NCBI GenBank assembly: GCA_018417955.1 | Contig: JACTVC010000040.1 | Coordinates: 186,001 to 250,000 of the forward strand | DNA: 64,000 nt | Source: Laccaria trichodermophora | Lineage: Eukaryota > Basidiomycota > Agaricomycetes > Agaricales > Hydnangiaceae | Direction of reading: 5' to 3' | Part shown: one piece after another, positions 44,242 to 61,450 of the stretch | Layout: each line of letters starts with the position of its first letter | Numbering within the stretch: the first letter of the stretch is position 1 | Notes under the pieces: generated by a model | What the model saw: only the letters and a program-made list of their open reading frames with translations | What the model was told of the DNA's origin: nothing | The model's database searches: none | Program-made: the position numbers and the translations under genes

Positions 44242-47019
44242 CTAAGAAGATGGTGGTGGCGGTGGCCACAACCAGTATATATCCCAGATGTGATCCAATT
44301 CAAGGAGGGGGATTATATCTTCGCTAGCCACTTCTGTTTTATTGTGCCTGATTCAAAAATGTTTTGTTAGCATCCATAATTACCATCAACGATCGCCTAC
44401 CTGAGTTTTACATGGTCCTCAAGCGACACGGAGTTCCCAGGGTTTTTACAGTGAGCACAGGTAAGACCAAAGTAATCTTCTTTAGCCCTACTACGAGCAT
44501 TTTCTTCCGCCATCCGTTCACGTGCCTTACAGCAAGTTTCATTATCCGGTAGTTGTAAATCCATTTTCCCGCCTTTGGTGCAATTGCTACCAGTGCCCGA
44601 AGTGCCCGAATAGTAAGGATACCTAGGTACCTCAGGTACCCCATGTTTGATCTAAAAAGATATTGGTCTGTCGTGAAAAAAAAAAAAAGAAATACCACTC
44701 ACCGCTGCCAAGAAGGTCATCATTGCGCCCCCTCGGTGTCTGGATGAACAGGTTTTGCATTCAACAATGATACGACCTTCGGGTACATCCAAGATTTTCG
44801 TCATCATTGGGTCATATCCACATAGTTTGAGCACTTCAATGGCAACTTTTGAAGCTTCTGGACGAAACGATATATTTTTGATTCCACAACGATGCATCAG
44901 AATTCTGGGATAATGAAGGACGCCACCACAACAACTGGAGCATTTGAAAACGCTGGCTGCGAGATTTAGATCGGATTCATCGTGATTTTGTTTGTCAAAG
45001 ACTGGGCTCCGATTTAGCATAGCTATGAGGTTTTGTTGCATCTCCTTCTCCCATTGCAGAGAAATCTGGGGAAGTTTCGTGGCCGCATCCTTAAAACTAG
45101 CAGAAGTCAGCCACTCGCTGATAGGAGTGTCGTGTATTATTCTTCGGAAATCTTCGTGCTCGATAACATACTCTAGAGGAGCGATAATGGCGTTGACCGG
45201 ACTTGAAGACGAAAAGGTTTTATGAATGTCAGTGACGATCGACCGCCGACGTTGCAACATTTCCCGTCGTTCATTTGCCAGGCGAGATGCCTTTGCAGAC
45301 TCCAAAAATGCCACGATGGGTACCTTGATATTGTCCCAAACTATACGATGAGAATGTTAGCCAGAGTGGGCATATACCACGAAGCGCCCACCTTCATCCG
45401 TAAGGACACCCTCGTGGTTTTCAACAACTCGAAGCCGATCACTTAGCTCATAACTACGGAGCTTGTCCATTTCCTCTCCCCATCCCATGGCCCTCAGCTT
45501 ATCCAAAGCACTGGTAAAAGATGGTGGTCTCTCGAGAAACATTAATATTGGAATGAAGATAGCATACATTCTCTTGCGTTCAGCCTTTCGTTCAGCTTCT
45601 AAACGCTGACTCTTCGTTTCTTCCAAAAAGCTGATAATAGGCCGTCGGATAGATAGCCAGGCTTGATGCGTCAGTTGGCACCACCTTCAATGAAAAAAAA
45701 AAAGTGTCTTACTCTCGTCAGTTAAGCCCTTTTTTTGGTTCTGCGCGACAGCTAGATGCTGATCGAAAGATCGCGAGAGACCATAGTCGATCGAGATCTT
45801 CTGTATCTCTTCAGCCCAACCTAGCTCCTTGAGTTTTTCGAGAGCACTTCTTTGGATTTCAGCGGTGAAACGAGAAAATAGCGTCAACTGCCTTACATTT
45901 CCTTTCTCTCCGTACGAGCTCTCTCCGCCTCCCGCTCCCGCTCCCGCTCCAAGCCACTCTGCCACGCTTCACAAAGCCTGGCATGCTATCTTGCACGTCC
46001 ATACATTATTCGAGGATTTGAAACAGAAACTTACCTGTTTCAAAGGAGTATACTCCTCATGTTTCATTTTAACCCATACTTTCTTGCCGACGAGATCTTG
46101 AGCACCATATTCTTCTTCCCAACGCTTGCCAAGCGCGCTATAGCGAAGTGTCACAGACCTCACTCGACCTCTGCCTGGGTAATGAAAGGAATTGGGTCAA
46201 CTTTCAAGTAATAAGAGGAATAAATCAACGCCACCAGCTGATCGCGTGATTGTCACGTCAGGGATAAGATAGGTGATTTCCATTGGAATGGACAAATCCA
46301 GATACTGTTCTGTAAAGCTTTCAATATTATTTATATAAATGCTAAGCCCGCAAAAGAAGAAATTTAAACCGACTGTTCATTGAGACACCGAGAGCAGGAT
46401 TTTAATCGAGCACTCCAGACTGTCGTCACTGGGACGCTGGTCCGTTGACAGAACTGCACAGAACTGTCAGTTGGAATTATAGTCACATTTGAAAAAGAAG
46501 TGAACATCACGTACGTAGCAATTCTTCCCAAAAACGAGGTTGGTGTATTGAGGCTCGTTCAGGTCTGTGGGGCAGTCAGGTAGCCCTTTGATGTTGGCAA
46601 GGGCCTGTTTCCATATGAATCTCGCAGAAGTCCTCATCAAAATATTCCGTAGGGCTTTGGTGGTCCTCGCAAGATACAAGAGGTCGATGGGGTTGAGCTT
46701 CCCAAATATCTTCATAGGGGGATGAGAGAACACGTCAATAATTTCAATTCAATGCATCGCTCACTTCGAAAAGCACGTCAAGAGGCGCCTCGGTAAGGTG
46801 CTTCAATGCCCCCCGTTTCCCCCGTACTTTCCTGAAAGCTTCGGCCATGGATTTGCTAGATTTGCCATTATCCAACTTGCGCTTTCGGGGGTTGGTTGAG
46901 ATTTTCTTCCGTGGCAGATCTTCACTGGCAGACCATTGGTCACTGTCATTGTCGCTAACCTCTCCAGTGTTAACAATGCGCGACTGTGCCTTCAAACGCT
47001 TCGAACGCCTTTCACTCAT
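44242..47019 (-). CDS. F-box protein with duplicated inner module and C2H2 finger (paralogue 2)
   Basis: It starts at the ATG at 47019 (MSERRSKRLKAQ), followed by a basic region (PRKRKLDNGKSSK, RKVRGKRGALK) and the F-box (PLDVLFEIFGKLNPIDLLYLARTTKA, split by an intron). A CSRCLNEQ pair follows. The module LEKLKELGWAEEI...LTDE...PIISFLEETK occurs twice in a row (second copy LDKLRAMGWGEEM...LTDEGVWDNIKVPIVAF), whereas paralogue 1 has it once. A Cys-rich region (FKCSSCCGG, VECKTC) and a C2H2 finger (LTCAHCKNPG...HVKLRH) end the protein, which stops at 44242 after a Pro-rich tail. It is a probable SCF adaptor with zinc-binding parts. Exon borders near 46190-46350 and 45990-46160 are uncertain. 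Confidence 0.75.
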
Positions 47020-47392
47020 GGACCAAGATGTAGATAGGGATAGTCAAGTCTTGGTTAAGTCTAGGATTGTATGGGGTAATGAGACGCGGTGGCAGTAACT
47101 TATGTAATAGAGGTCAGTGAAAAATGAACTGACTTGAATGAACCGACCGAAGACGATTGAAAAATAGAAACGCGTCGAAAAGGAACACGTTAACCGTTTT
47201 TGACAAAGTGGCATCTTCAAGTTTTTCCATATCGCTGCTTTATCTGGAATCAAAAAAGGTTACAATGAACGAGGCCAATGAAATCACGCTGACAACACAT
47301 TCAGATGCCAAGTATGTATGTACCAAAGTACAAAATTTGAATAGATGGTACAGGTGAATAGGATATATGTAAAAAAACCCAGTATCACGAAA
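47020..47392. other. intergenic between F-box paralogue 2 and the ABC transporter
   Basis: It contains the promoter side of the F-box gene and the 3' end of the transporter. No gene is seen. Confidence 0.5.
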
Positions 47393-50300
47393 TCACCGCC
47401 GTTCCCTAACCTTGAACCACACAATCCCAACAACCCCCACGGCGAATCCCGCAATAAAACCAAAAAGAATGAGGACGTCCCGATAATAATTGTTCGACCC
47501 AAATCCGAAAAGCTGTATGACAGTCAGGATTCAATCCACTGGAAAAACCTTGGGGACATACCAAATTCATAATTAGACTTGCCGATATGCTAACGGGCAC
47601 ACCCTGTAGGGTATCGACGATCATCAATCCAGAGTTGACCTCGTTCACTGATAAAGCCTCGAGGGTATATTTTAAGGGACAAATCCACTGCAGCCAACGG
47701 AGAACGGGGGGTATGTCGTTGAGGTGCACGAAAAAGCCAGCAAAAGTCATTTGGTAGAGAGCAGAGAGAGCGGAGAGAAGGATCGCAATGCCTCCATTCT
47801 GGAAAAGAGTCCCCAAGAGGAAATTCTGGGGCCAGTTGAGCGTTGGAATGTGGGAAAATTGTGTGAAGCGGAGGACTTACAAACAACGTCATCGCTAGGC
47901 TGTAGAGGATTAGTATGAAGAGGAATTTGAAGAAGTGAGCGGCGTCGTGTGCGAGGCCCGCCATCCAGTAAGTACTACGATAAAGGTCAACTTTCTTAGT
48001 TTGGAAAAGTCGCTGCTGCAACGCACATGGTGGAAACAATGATTGTAGGTATCAGTCTGAGGGGTATCATATCAAAGAAAAAGCGAGAGAGCAACCATGC
48101 CGTTGGGCTGGAATATTGGACGTGATGAGATAGAAGGATAAGTAGTGTCGGAGAGATGAATACCTGTAATATGAACTTGATCGTTCGCGGAGGAAAAGTG
48201 GTCGAATTTCAACTATGTTGTACAATGCACTGAGCGACGAGAAGGAAATGAGAGAACCCTGGGGAGCCTATCAAACATGGACTGATTGAATGAATCATCA
48301 ACAACTCACAAGGAAAAACAGACACCCAACACGAGACTGAAATCCAGCGATGGTGATACCTGTGTGGAAATAGAGACCCCCTACATGTTTATAAGCACAA
48401 ATCGACGGTTCGGAAGTCAAGTCAACCTTACCACAGAAAACGCCAAGCAAAGAGGCCACGACGACGTGCGTGAGGAAAAGTGACTTGTCTCTCTTCAAGA
48501 TCTTCCACTCTCGGCCGCAAAGGTATTGTAGTTGAGTCAAGAATGTTGTCGCGTAACCAAAATGTTTGTTTCGGGTCAAATCGTGTACTTGTGTGGTGGC
48601 CTTCTCATCAAGAGCTGCGTCAATACGAGGGTGAACAAGCTGTTTCTCAGAGCCATGATCAGGCGTTTGGTTCCTAGTTCCATCTTGGTTGGCTTCTGCA
48701 CGGGAGTGGCTAAGCTGGAACAGGTTGACTGGAGGGTCATTTGCCACTTCGAGCAAGTATTCAGCGACGTTGTACCCTTGTTGATAGGGCGGTACTACGC
48801 CGGGAGCCACTTGAGAGAAATACTCTGCGGGGTCAAATCCACCAGAGCCGGAATAGAGTGCCCGTCCGTGAGCGAGAAGGAAAATCAAATCAAACTTTTG
48901 GTATAATTGAGAGCTAAAAATATTTCATGAACATCTGTTGTATGACGAAGGATCGAAAACAAACCTCGGCTGGTGTATGGACGCGATAATGGGCGTAGGA
49001 TGTTCAGGGTCATGAGCGATAGCATACAGTACATCGGCGATCCTGGCCGCTGAGACCGAATCAAGTCCTACAAGTCATTATGTTAGCTTCAGAGTAAAAC
49101 TCGACAGAAAGAATAGGATAAACCTGATGTTGGTTCATCCAACAAGAGAACATCAGGACTTGCAATGAGCTCCAATCCAATGCTAACCCTTCTCATTTCA
49201 CCACCACTAATTCCCCGTGCTTTTCCTCCAGTGGTATCCCCAATTCTGGTGTGCCTGATCGATTCAATGCCAAGTTTTTCCAACAACTCGTCGACCCGCT
49301 GTTGTTTCTCGACATCTGAAACGCTTTCAGGCAAACGCAAACGCGCAGCAAATAAGAGGGCTTCAAAAACGGTCAGAGTTCCTGGAAGAATATCCTGCTG
49401 CGGTACAAAGCCAATGCGAGGCGACGTCCGGTTTCCAGCGGTTTCGAACGGAAAGTCAACACTTCCCGTGACGATACCAGACTTGCTCTTTCCCGCGAGT
49501 ATCTCAACGAGAGAGGTTTTTCCCGCACCTAAAAATCGGTGAGTATTGCAACGACCAAGCAATTTTCGTGCATTTACCACTAGGACCTAGTATAGCCATC
49601 ATCTGGCCAGGCTGTACGCGCCCAGTAACGTAGTCCAATATGACTTGATCGTCGTTGACTGCAGTTGACCCATCTCGAATGTTTCGCGCCTTTCCAATCC
49701 AAGAACTCTGCCTACTAGCACCTGGTATGATATAACTGAGATTGGACCAATGAACCGAAACGCTCGCCCCTCGAACGTCGCCGAGACCATTTCTTCGAGC
49801 GGCTCTTTGTGTCCGGAATCCAAGGGCGAACAGCAAGAGTGCTGCAGAGACAAGGGCACCTACGACGGCCAGACCCGCAATGACACCTCCACTCAGAGAT
49901 TTTCCCGCCTGGCTTGAAGAGGAAGTATGAGTCAAGTTTCCACCACTGTCAACGACACTTTGTGCGACACATTCGCCGAAACTACATCCATTCAACGTGA
50001 GTCCGGATTCGCCAAAGAGACCTTGGAGAACACTTTGCACAAAGTTGCATGTTGCTAAATTTGACGTGGGGTCAACCGCCTCGCATTTGATCCCTAGTGT
50101 TCCCCCAAGCGTATCAATGGTCGCTGTCAGATTGCTGGAGGGAACTCCTCCGCAGAAGGTGGTGCCCTTTCGGCACGTGCATTGAAGGTTCTGACATTCC
50201 CAATCCGCCGCGCCGGGACCTGAAGCATCCAGACTTTGCGTACAATTGTCCGCTTGGCAGTAAAACTGCTCAACGCCGTCGTAAAACAGTTGAGCTATGA

Positions 50301-50907
50301 CAGAACCTGCCGAGCCGAATGCAGTTGCGTTGGGGATGGGTGTTAGGGAAGGCTGAAGGGAACGCATAATATTCAAGGTCGAGGAACGTGGATAGATTGC
50401 TTGCAGGGTTGGATTCTAAAATTTCGGATATAAGTTCACTTCACAGCGCGAATATGCTAGACCACGTACATTGACCTGGCAACTCATCTGTCCTGCGGCC
50501 CATACCCGAGCAGCGGTATTGCACACCAATGTATTATTATTCTGCACGGATTGTCCCGCGACCACAGAAGCGGGGTCTGTAGAAACATTCCCGGAGGCCG
50601 AAAACGCGGACTGGCAGGCATTCGCCGTTTGACACACATTGCACCCTGTACCCGTCCATCCAGTCTCGCACGAACATCCCGCTGCGGTCATGTTTGCAAA
50701 GGAGCCATTGAGGGTCGTTAGCGGCCGTGAGGAGCCTTGGAAGATGGTCCCACCACAGCCGGGCTGCGAACAGGTAGAACCACCAAATCCCGTTGGACAC
50801 GAGCAGTTGGACCCAGATGGAAGGCCATAGTTGTCGCAAGTCTGGGCGCGAACGAAAACTGCAAAAAGGAGAGCGTAGAGAAACCTATTCACGCCAGAGG
50901 TTGGCAT
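47393..50907 (-). CDS. ADP1: Adp1-type ABCG half-transporter with EGF-like ectodomain
   Basis: About a dozen exons; clear ones are 50907-50470, 50415-49578, 49528-49124, 49067-48965, 48913-48432 and 48380-48310. A signal peptide (FLYALLFAVFVRAQ) leads into a Cys-rich luminal region with EGF-like spacing (NCSCPTGFGGSTC; CSCETGWTGTGCNVC). A first transmembrane helix (VIAGLAVVGALVSAALLLFAL) precedes the ATPase domain. That domain has Walker A GPSGAGKTS, joined across an intron, signature ISGGEMRRVSIGLEL, and Walker B VLLLDEPTSGLD. The membrane domain follows (SLISFSSLSALYNIVEIRPL; LRWLQWICPLKYTLEAL), ending FAVGVVGIVWFKVRERR. The substrate is unknown. The extra N-terminal ectodomain matches yeast Adp1 rather than a drug-resistance PDR protein. 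Confidence 0.9.
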
Positions 50908-53031
50908 GTTGGGGAGCGAAAGTCTTCACGCTTCTGGACCAGATCTTATATCAAGAGCATGGGCAACAGATTAGAAGCTCTTCTCAATCCTGGAATTCGC
51001 TTCGACTCTTTCGCTGGAAGTGGTTGGGGGGAAACAAGGGGAGACATAGGTGTTTGGTGTTCGGCTCCTATACGTACTTGCCCAAATCGGGTGTAATAAA
51101 AATAATTCCTTGATCCTCTGCGACCACATCGACGCACCAACTTTTCCTCTGGCTCCTGCACCAATGTTTGAAAAGGTATTGGTGAAAAACATTGATTTGC
51201 TTTGCTCAGACACTATTCCAGACCTCTAGATAACTTCTTGGTGGTCACCGTCCTCGCCAGTGGCAGAGACGTGCCCATATGACCCGACCAACCCGAAGAT
51301 GAACCCTCTGAACCCGAAAGGCTTAAAACCGTACGCCATGTTTTTCAGCTGCGTTTTTGCGGCTTTGACAAATGTGCTAGATGCTGCGCTTGCCCACAGA
51401 CAAAGTCTGCAAGGGACGATTGCTTCCTCCGATTTGACACGACCGAAGCGAACGAAAAGTGCAAGGAGGAGGTCCAGGCCCATCTTGCCTGTATGCGCGG
51501 CCTGGGATTCAAGATCTGAGGGACGAATTTACATTGCGCACTCAGCAGTCCTCAACCAGTTGAATATAGATCAACTCCAATGTAAACCACATCTCACTCT
51601 TGCCTACCATACTACTCATTTAGTAGAATGGATATGTCATTCCAATATTTGTTGGCGCACACATGACTTGCTACTGACCGACCTTCTGGCTATCTTCCGT
51701 TATTACGGTAGCCTCAGCTACTGAATCTATCGACGGGACTGATATGCATGCGCGAAGGTCTTGCCATTCACTGAGAGTGATGTTACATTCAGGCTTCAAG
51801 TTGAATGAAGTAGCTGCAAGGTCGTTGGACTTCGTCAAAGTACGTTGAAGCGTAATGCACAATACGTCATAGTGCATACATCACGAGCACGTCAATGATA
51901 GAGTTCCTATCTAAGATTTAGTATCTACAGACTCGCACCTGTCCGACTCTTTCCATGCATGCCCTTTCCAGCTTTTCTTTCCTTGGAGACCAAGCGGACA
52001 TACACCGCCTGTGCGCCGTCGTTCGAGACCACGGGGCTTGTCACATTCTGGTCGACAACACCTTATCGATTCAGGCTGTCGAGACGCGATTAGCAGCTGG
52101 CTTCTCGTTTGCTTCTCGTTCTATCTAGTTCAGCTGTCAAGCAACAATCACCCCGAGAAAAAAGCCAACGATTGCGGGACTCGGCGCAAGATATTCCCTA
52201 AAAATAAGTATCGTGAAATCACGACAAGACGAGCTTTCCGACGGTCGACTTGGTGAAAAAAAGCAGTGCGTCGATCCGGAGTTCCGTAGGTGATTGAATT
52301 CGGATTTAATACATCCTGCCAACATCCTGGCTAACCTCTCTTGACAGATGGCTGACCTTTTTTACTTCCGAACATTTGGGGGGCAATGGGTTCGAACTCC
52401 ACGGCGTGGGGTCTGTCCGCAAACTGCTCTTCTTTTTCACGAACGTGTCTTTGCTTCGTTGATCCTAGCCCGACTCCAGTACTTATTGATTTTTTGATAT
52501 CGATTGTGCCAAACATAGGCTTCGTCTTTGGCGACTAGTATGTTACGATTTCCCATTTTCCCGATTGTGCCAAGGTAAATGTAGCATGCCTCCGAGACAG
52601 GAGTGACGCACCCTTTCGCTTCAGGAAGAATCAAGATTGAATCAAGAGCTTGATCTTGTCTTGATCATCGTCAGCTGTGGTCGCGCAGGGTCACCCTTGG
52701 AGTATCACGGAGCGCACCGAAGACAGTGCTGCCCTGGACTAAACTTAATCGGACAAATGGAGGATCCAAAAATAGACACGAACTTTGGCTAGGCACTGCT
52801 GAGGGTTTTTGGCCGTTCGCTGGCTTGGATTTCGTAGCGTTTGTTGAGAAGGGACGCCACTTTCAACCGACCAACAACCGACCAATCAAACCACCACTGA
52901 GCCAGATCCAAGGCCCAAGCCAGCCCGCCATCTATCTCCGGTCGACATGTCGTTGCCTAGAGCGCTTATCCCCTATATACACCTGCCTTTTTGCTCACTC
53001 ATTCCCTTCCTGACTGTCACTGTCGCTCATC
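50908..53031. other. 2.1-kb stretch without a supported gene
   Basis: A minus-strand frame at 51483-51226 (with NMAYGFKPFGFRGFIFGLVG) and a plus frame from about 51260 overlap each other, and neither shows a domain. The promoter of the P-type ATPase lies near 52900-53031, where a TATA-like CCTATATACACC occurs at about 52972. Confidence 0.45.
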
Positions 53032-57816
<4,785 letters not shown>

Positions 57817-57897
57817 GATCAAAGCTCAGGACGAGTTTGATCCATGAATATGACGAAATGGAATCATCATGAGCATGTATATGTTCAAACATACTTT

Positions 57898-58685
57898 CTA
57901 GATTTGATATACCGTGGATGACATGAACGACGCTTTGTACCTTTCCATAGTCGACGCGAATATCATCATTGGTTCTTGGGACAAAGCGTAAAGACCCATC
58001 ATGACCGGTAACGCAATAACGCCTAAGCTCACTGCCAGTCTTGTTTTCCGCGAACTGCTTGCCAATTTACGTTTCAAGTATGTATTCCAGATGACCGCCA
58101 TCCCATCGGCGAGATGGAGCGTAACGGAAACAACTAGACCTCCATACAAAAGCCAACTCCTCCAAGGCCAAGTGTGTAGCCCCATTTTGACAAACTCATA
58201 GTCGAGCTCTGAGGGCCCGACGGCAAAGATGGGTGGGACGTCCAAGGTGGGGTTCACGCGGTGCGTCATGTAATGTATAGGGAGGAAGAGAAAGAGGGTA
58301 GCATATCCCGATATGCTCAACAAGCTGGATCCAGGGCGCGGAGGCTGGTCCTTTGGAGAGAGAAGTCGCTTGGCGATTCCTGACAGAGAGTGCACTGCCA
58401 GTGGACTTAGGAGTAGAAAGTTCTCCCCAAAGCTTGTTTGGTAATATTCCCTTCCTAGAAGCTATGAAACGACGTATTGTTATTGGTGTTTGATGTACGG
58501 GATAGAAATCAAGTGCGTCTAACCATGGTTTGAGAAGATAGCGACGAGTCCCCGAGGTTGGCGACAGCGGGCGCGGCGAGATGGATGAGCAGAAAGGTGG
58601 CAAGGAACGGAGCTGACCCATGTGCAACTTTGGTGAGATATGGGAGGGAAACAATGTGGAACGGTTTTCTAGGGTTTGAAGACAT
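57898..58685 (-). CDS. MCP1: Mcp1-like mitochondrial membrane protein (DUF1691)
   Basis: Two exons (58685-58524 and 58461-57898) give 241 residues. It has four or five hydrophobic segments: GSAPFLATFLLIHLAAPAVA, LSISGYATLFLFLPIHYMTH, LLYGGLVVSVTLHLADGMAV and LAVSLGVIALPVMMGLYAL. The NFLLLSPLAVHSLSGIAKR block and the VHSLSG/HLADG histidines fit the DUF1691 family, whose yeast member Mcp1 is a mitochondrial outer-membrane protein linked to lipid homeostasis. The assignment is by motif memory; the role is inferred from yeast. It is convergent with the P-type ATPase, 81 bp away. Confidence 0.75.
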
Positions 58686-58937
58686 GGATGAACCAGAGCA
58701 GGGTCACATCATCTCATTATTCACGAAGTGCGTCAAGCTATTTGCGGACGCCACTTCATGAACATAAAATCTACTAAATACTACCAAGACGCCAACCGCG
58801 TCCGTCAACGAGTTCAACGTCAGGTCACATTCCTCTTTCCAAAACCTTGGGTCTGCCAAAGTGATGGGCACTGTCTCGACACACTAAACCAGTCCTCGCA
58901 TTCAACAAATAGACACACATCTAAAATTTGGTGCCCA

Positions 58938-60125
58938 TCATCCAAAGTATTTCTTTAACTCGTCATAAATCAAGAAAATAAGTGCGCTGCTCGGTAATGA
59001 CCTCGCAACCGTGATCCCGCAGCCTGCGTAGAGCCCCGGAATCCCCTGCGCTCTATACATTGCACGGAACGTCGACACAAAGGTGGCTTTGGGACCTTGC
59101 GGCGCCCTTGGCATGCGGGGCCTGAGTTCCTCTTCGGTTTGCATGGCGCTCTTCACCGAATCTGCTGGGAATAGTGCAAGATTGAATGCAGCCCCCGCAC
59201 AGGCCCCTGAGAGGGCCGATTCCCAAGGCAGGAGACCAGCACCTGTTGCCTCAGTTTTGCCAGACGAGCTGGAAGCGTGGCGCGTCCTGTGAGCCACGAG
59301 CAGCGAGGCGACGTATTCTTTAGTGCCGAACCAAGCTGCGGTTCCACCCGTTTCGCGAATGAGCGTCCCTGTGTGGCCTAGCCAAAGACCTCGTAGGCCC
59401 GTCGTGCGAATGACGGACATGAGCACAGATACGGGGCCTGGGAGGGGCTTGGGCGTGCTGCTTGTAGGTGTGACCAACATCTGGACTTGCATCTTGCATT
59501 TCACCAACTCTATTGGGGTTCTGGTGATAGACTTGAGTTGGTTTGCGATAAAAATACGAAGTGGTGGATACTGACAGCAAAAAACTTGTGATGGCACCAG
59601 CACCAGCAGCAGCCAACGCCAAGTGGTGTAATGCTAGCTTCTCTTCTTGCATCGGTCGATGCGTCACTGACCGAATCAGGTTTTGGAGTTCTCCGTATGC
59701 TAAAAAGAGTGAAGCATTCTCGGCCATGGCGCCAACAATTGGTGCTGGAAGTCCCTGAACAATGCAACCGTTCATTCGTTAGCGCAATGAGAACGTAGCC
59801 TAATCAAAAAACGTACGCGGTATAACCCTTTTACCCCCTCCTTCTGCCATGTCTTCACCAAACAATCGATGGGACCGTTAAACCGGGCGGTGGAGTCAAG
59901 AACTTGAGATTGCAGTCGGACTTTGGTCAGATCAAAGGGGTGTTCAAAAACCTTTGATACCATGCCCGCAATCTGAATGGGTGCACAATAGAAGGATGAA
60001 ACAATTACTCGAGTTCATCGTGAAGAAACACGAAGCAAACGCACGCTGCCATAGGTAATCTCCCTCAAAGCCCTCAACGTCGTCGAACCTTGCACACCAG
60101 CCATCGCATCAGGTGAGGTCTCCAT
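58938..60125 (-). CDS. ORT1: mitochondrial carrier, ornithine/basic amino acid type
   Basis: Exons joined from the ATG at 60125 give about 330 residues in the three-repeat carrier fold. Signature motifs are PFDLTKVRLQSQ (repeat 1), TPIELVKCKMQVQM (repeat 2) and FPADSVKSAMQTEEE (repeat 3), each followed by a GLYRG/GLWLGH/GLYAGC block. The TPIELVKCKMQ and PADSVKSAMQT forms are those of Ort1/Arg11, which exchanges ornithine across the inner membrane in arginine synthesis. Substrate choice is by motif only; a carnitine carrier is the main alternative. Confidence 0.85.
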
Positions 60126-61450
60126 ATTATCAGCGTGTTCCAAATTTTCGGTAGTAAATTATATCGGCGACGGTCGTGAATGGTGTCCTGGAATGAAAAT
60201 CTCGTTGTCGAATCCAGTCTAGCACATTATATAGGCACAAAGAGCGAGAATTGTAGAGAGTTGTAAAGGGGTATAGCTGATAGCAATTGCTGTCCTTTCG
60301 CAGTCCGTGCTGTCTAGAAGTAAACGTTGTGGAGCATAGCACGCTTGAAGATCCAAGTTTTGATCCGGGAAAATGCTATCAAATCAGGTGACTCGTCCTC
60401 AACTTCGAATTCTGAGGCCGTTCTGTGTCTAGACTCTACCGAGTGGCCATTCGGAACTCCACTGCTCTGTGTGCTCGCTCTACAACTTGCACGAGTTGTC
60501 AATAATGACCGGAGCCGACAAGCCTAGCCTGTGTCTCTTGATGATTGGTCTTAAGTGAATTGGTCGTACATCGGCGCGATCTGGGATTCCTTCCAACTTG
60601 AAGGCTTGGCAATGAAGTTGAATGAACGCTCTTGCACGGCCGACTACGACGACAGACATACTGACCTTGGGCTTCGCAACTGGACAGCTAGGTATACTTG
60701 AATTCCACCATCGCCTATCTTGTCTACGCCTAACGGATACTTTAGACGGAAGGAAGGAACTAGCGACAACCAAAAGAACGTTGTTTCAAACAGTTATGCA
60801 TGCTAACGCGGTTATATGCCAACGCTTACATTAAGCTGGAAAATGCTTGTCTACATCTACATCTCTGAAGTCAAGTTAGAGCTCGCGAGAGTGTTTAACA
60901 AGTACTGTCTCATGAACCTGGTTGTGATGACAGCACGCCCGAAATCGAAGTCGGGGCCCAATTTGAAACTGCAAAACGAGGTCTATTGAACTCCAGTAAA
61001 AGGTTCTTAGAGGTTTCATGACCCTCAGGTCTCTCACATTGACCAGCCTCAAACCCGTCTTCGCTCCACTCAATTCTTACTTGCATCATAACGAAATGCT
61101 CTCCCATCGCTAGTTTGATCACACAAGTACCATGGTTTCAATCTCGCCGAAGACGGTGAAAGCGAGGTGCTGCTATCACAAACGTGACCAACGCCGACTC
61201 CTTTATTTTCGCGGAGTCTAATAACTCAAGCGACAAATAGGTAAACACGCGCTCTGCAATGGCTTGAACAAGAACGGTGTAGGTATTCTCCGTGATTCGT
61301 CTAGGTTAATACATTGGAATGGATAAACAGGTTGGCGCATAGATCAGCATAAGAAAGCGTGAAGGTATCTTGACAGCGGGGTCGTAATCGGACTCGAACA
61401 ATGGAACATATCAAGGTATCGTGGGGGATCATTATGGTCTTCATGGCCTT
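60126..61450. other. 1.3-kb stretch without a supported gene
   Basis: It has a TATA-like ATTATATAGG near 60230 on either strand and several short frames without recognisable domains. No repeat or RNA gene was recognised. Confidence 0.45.

Noticed and set aside
51226..51724. Overlapping frames on both strands that might be a small gene
   Set aside because: No domain, no splice support, and the plus frame starts at GTG; left as unassigned.
52385..52402. GGGTTCGAACTCC word resembling a tRNA T-loop/B box
   Set aside because: No flanking stem pairs or A box at the right distance; not a tRNA gene.
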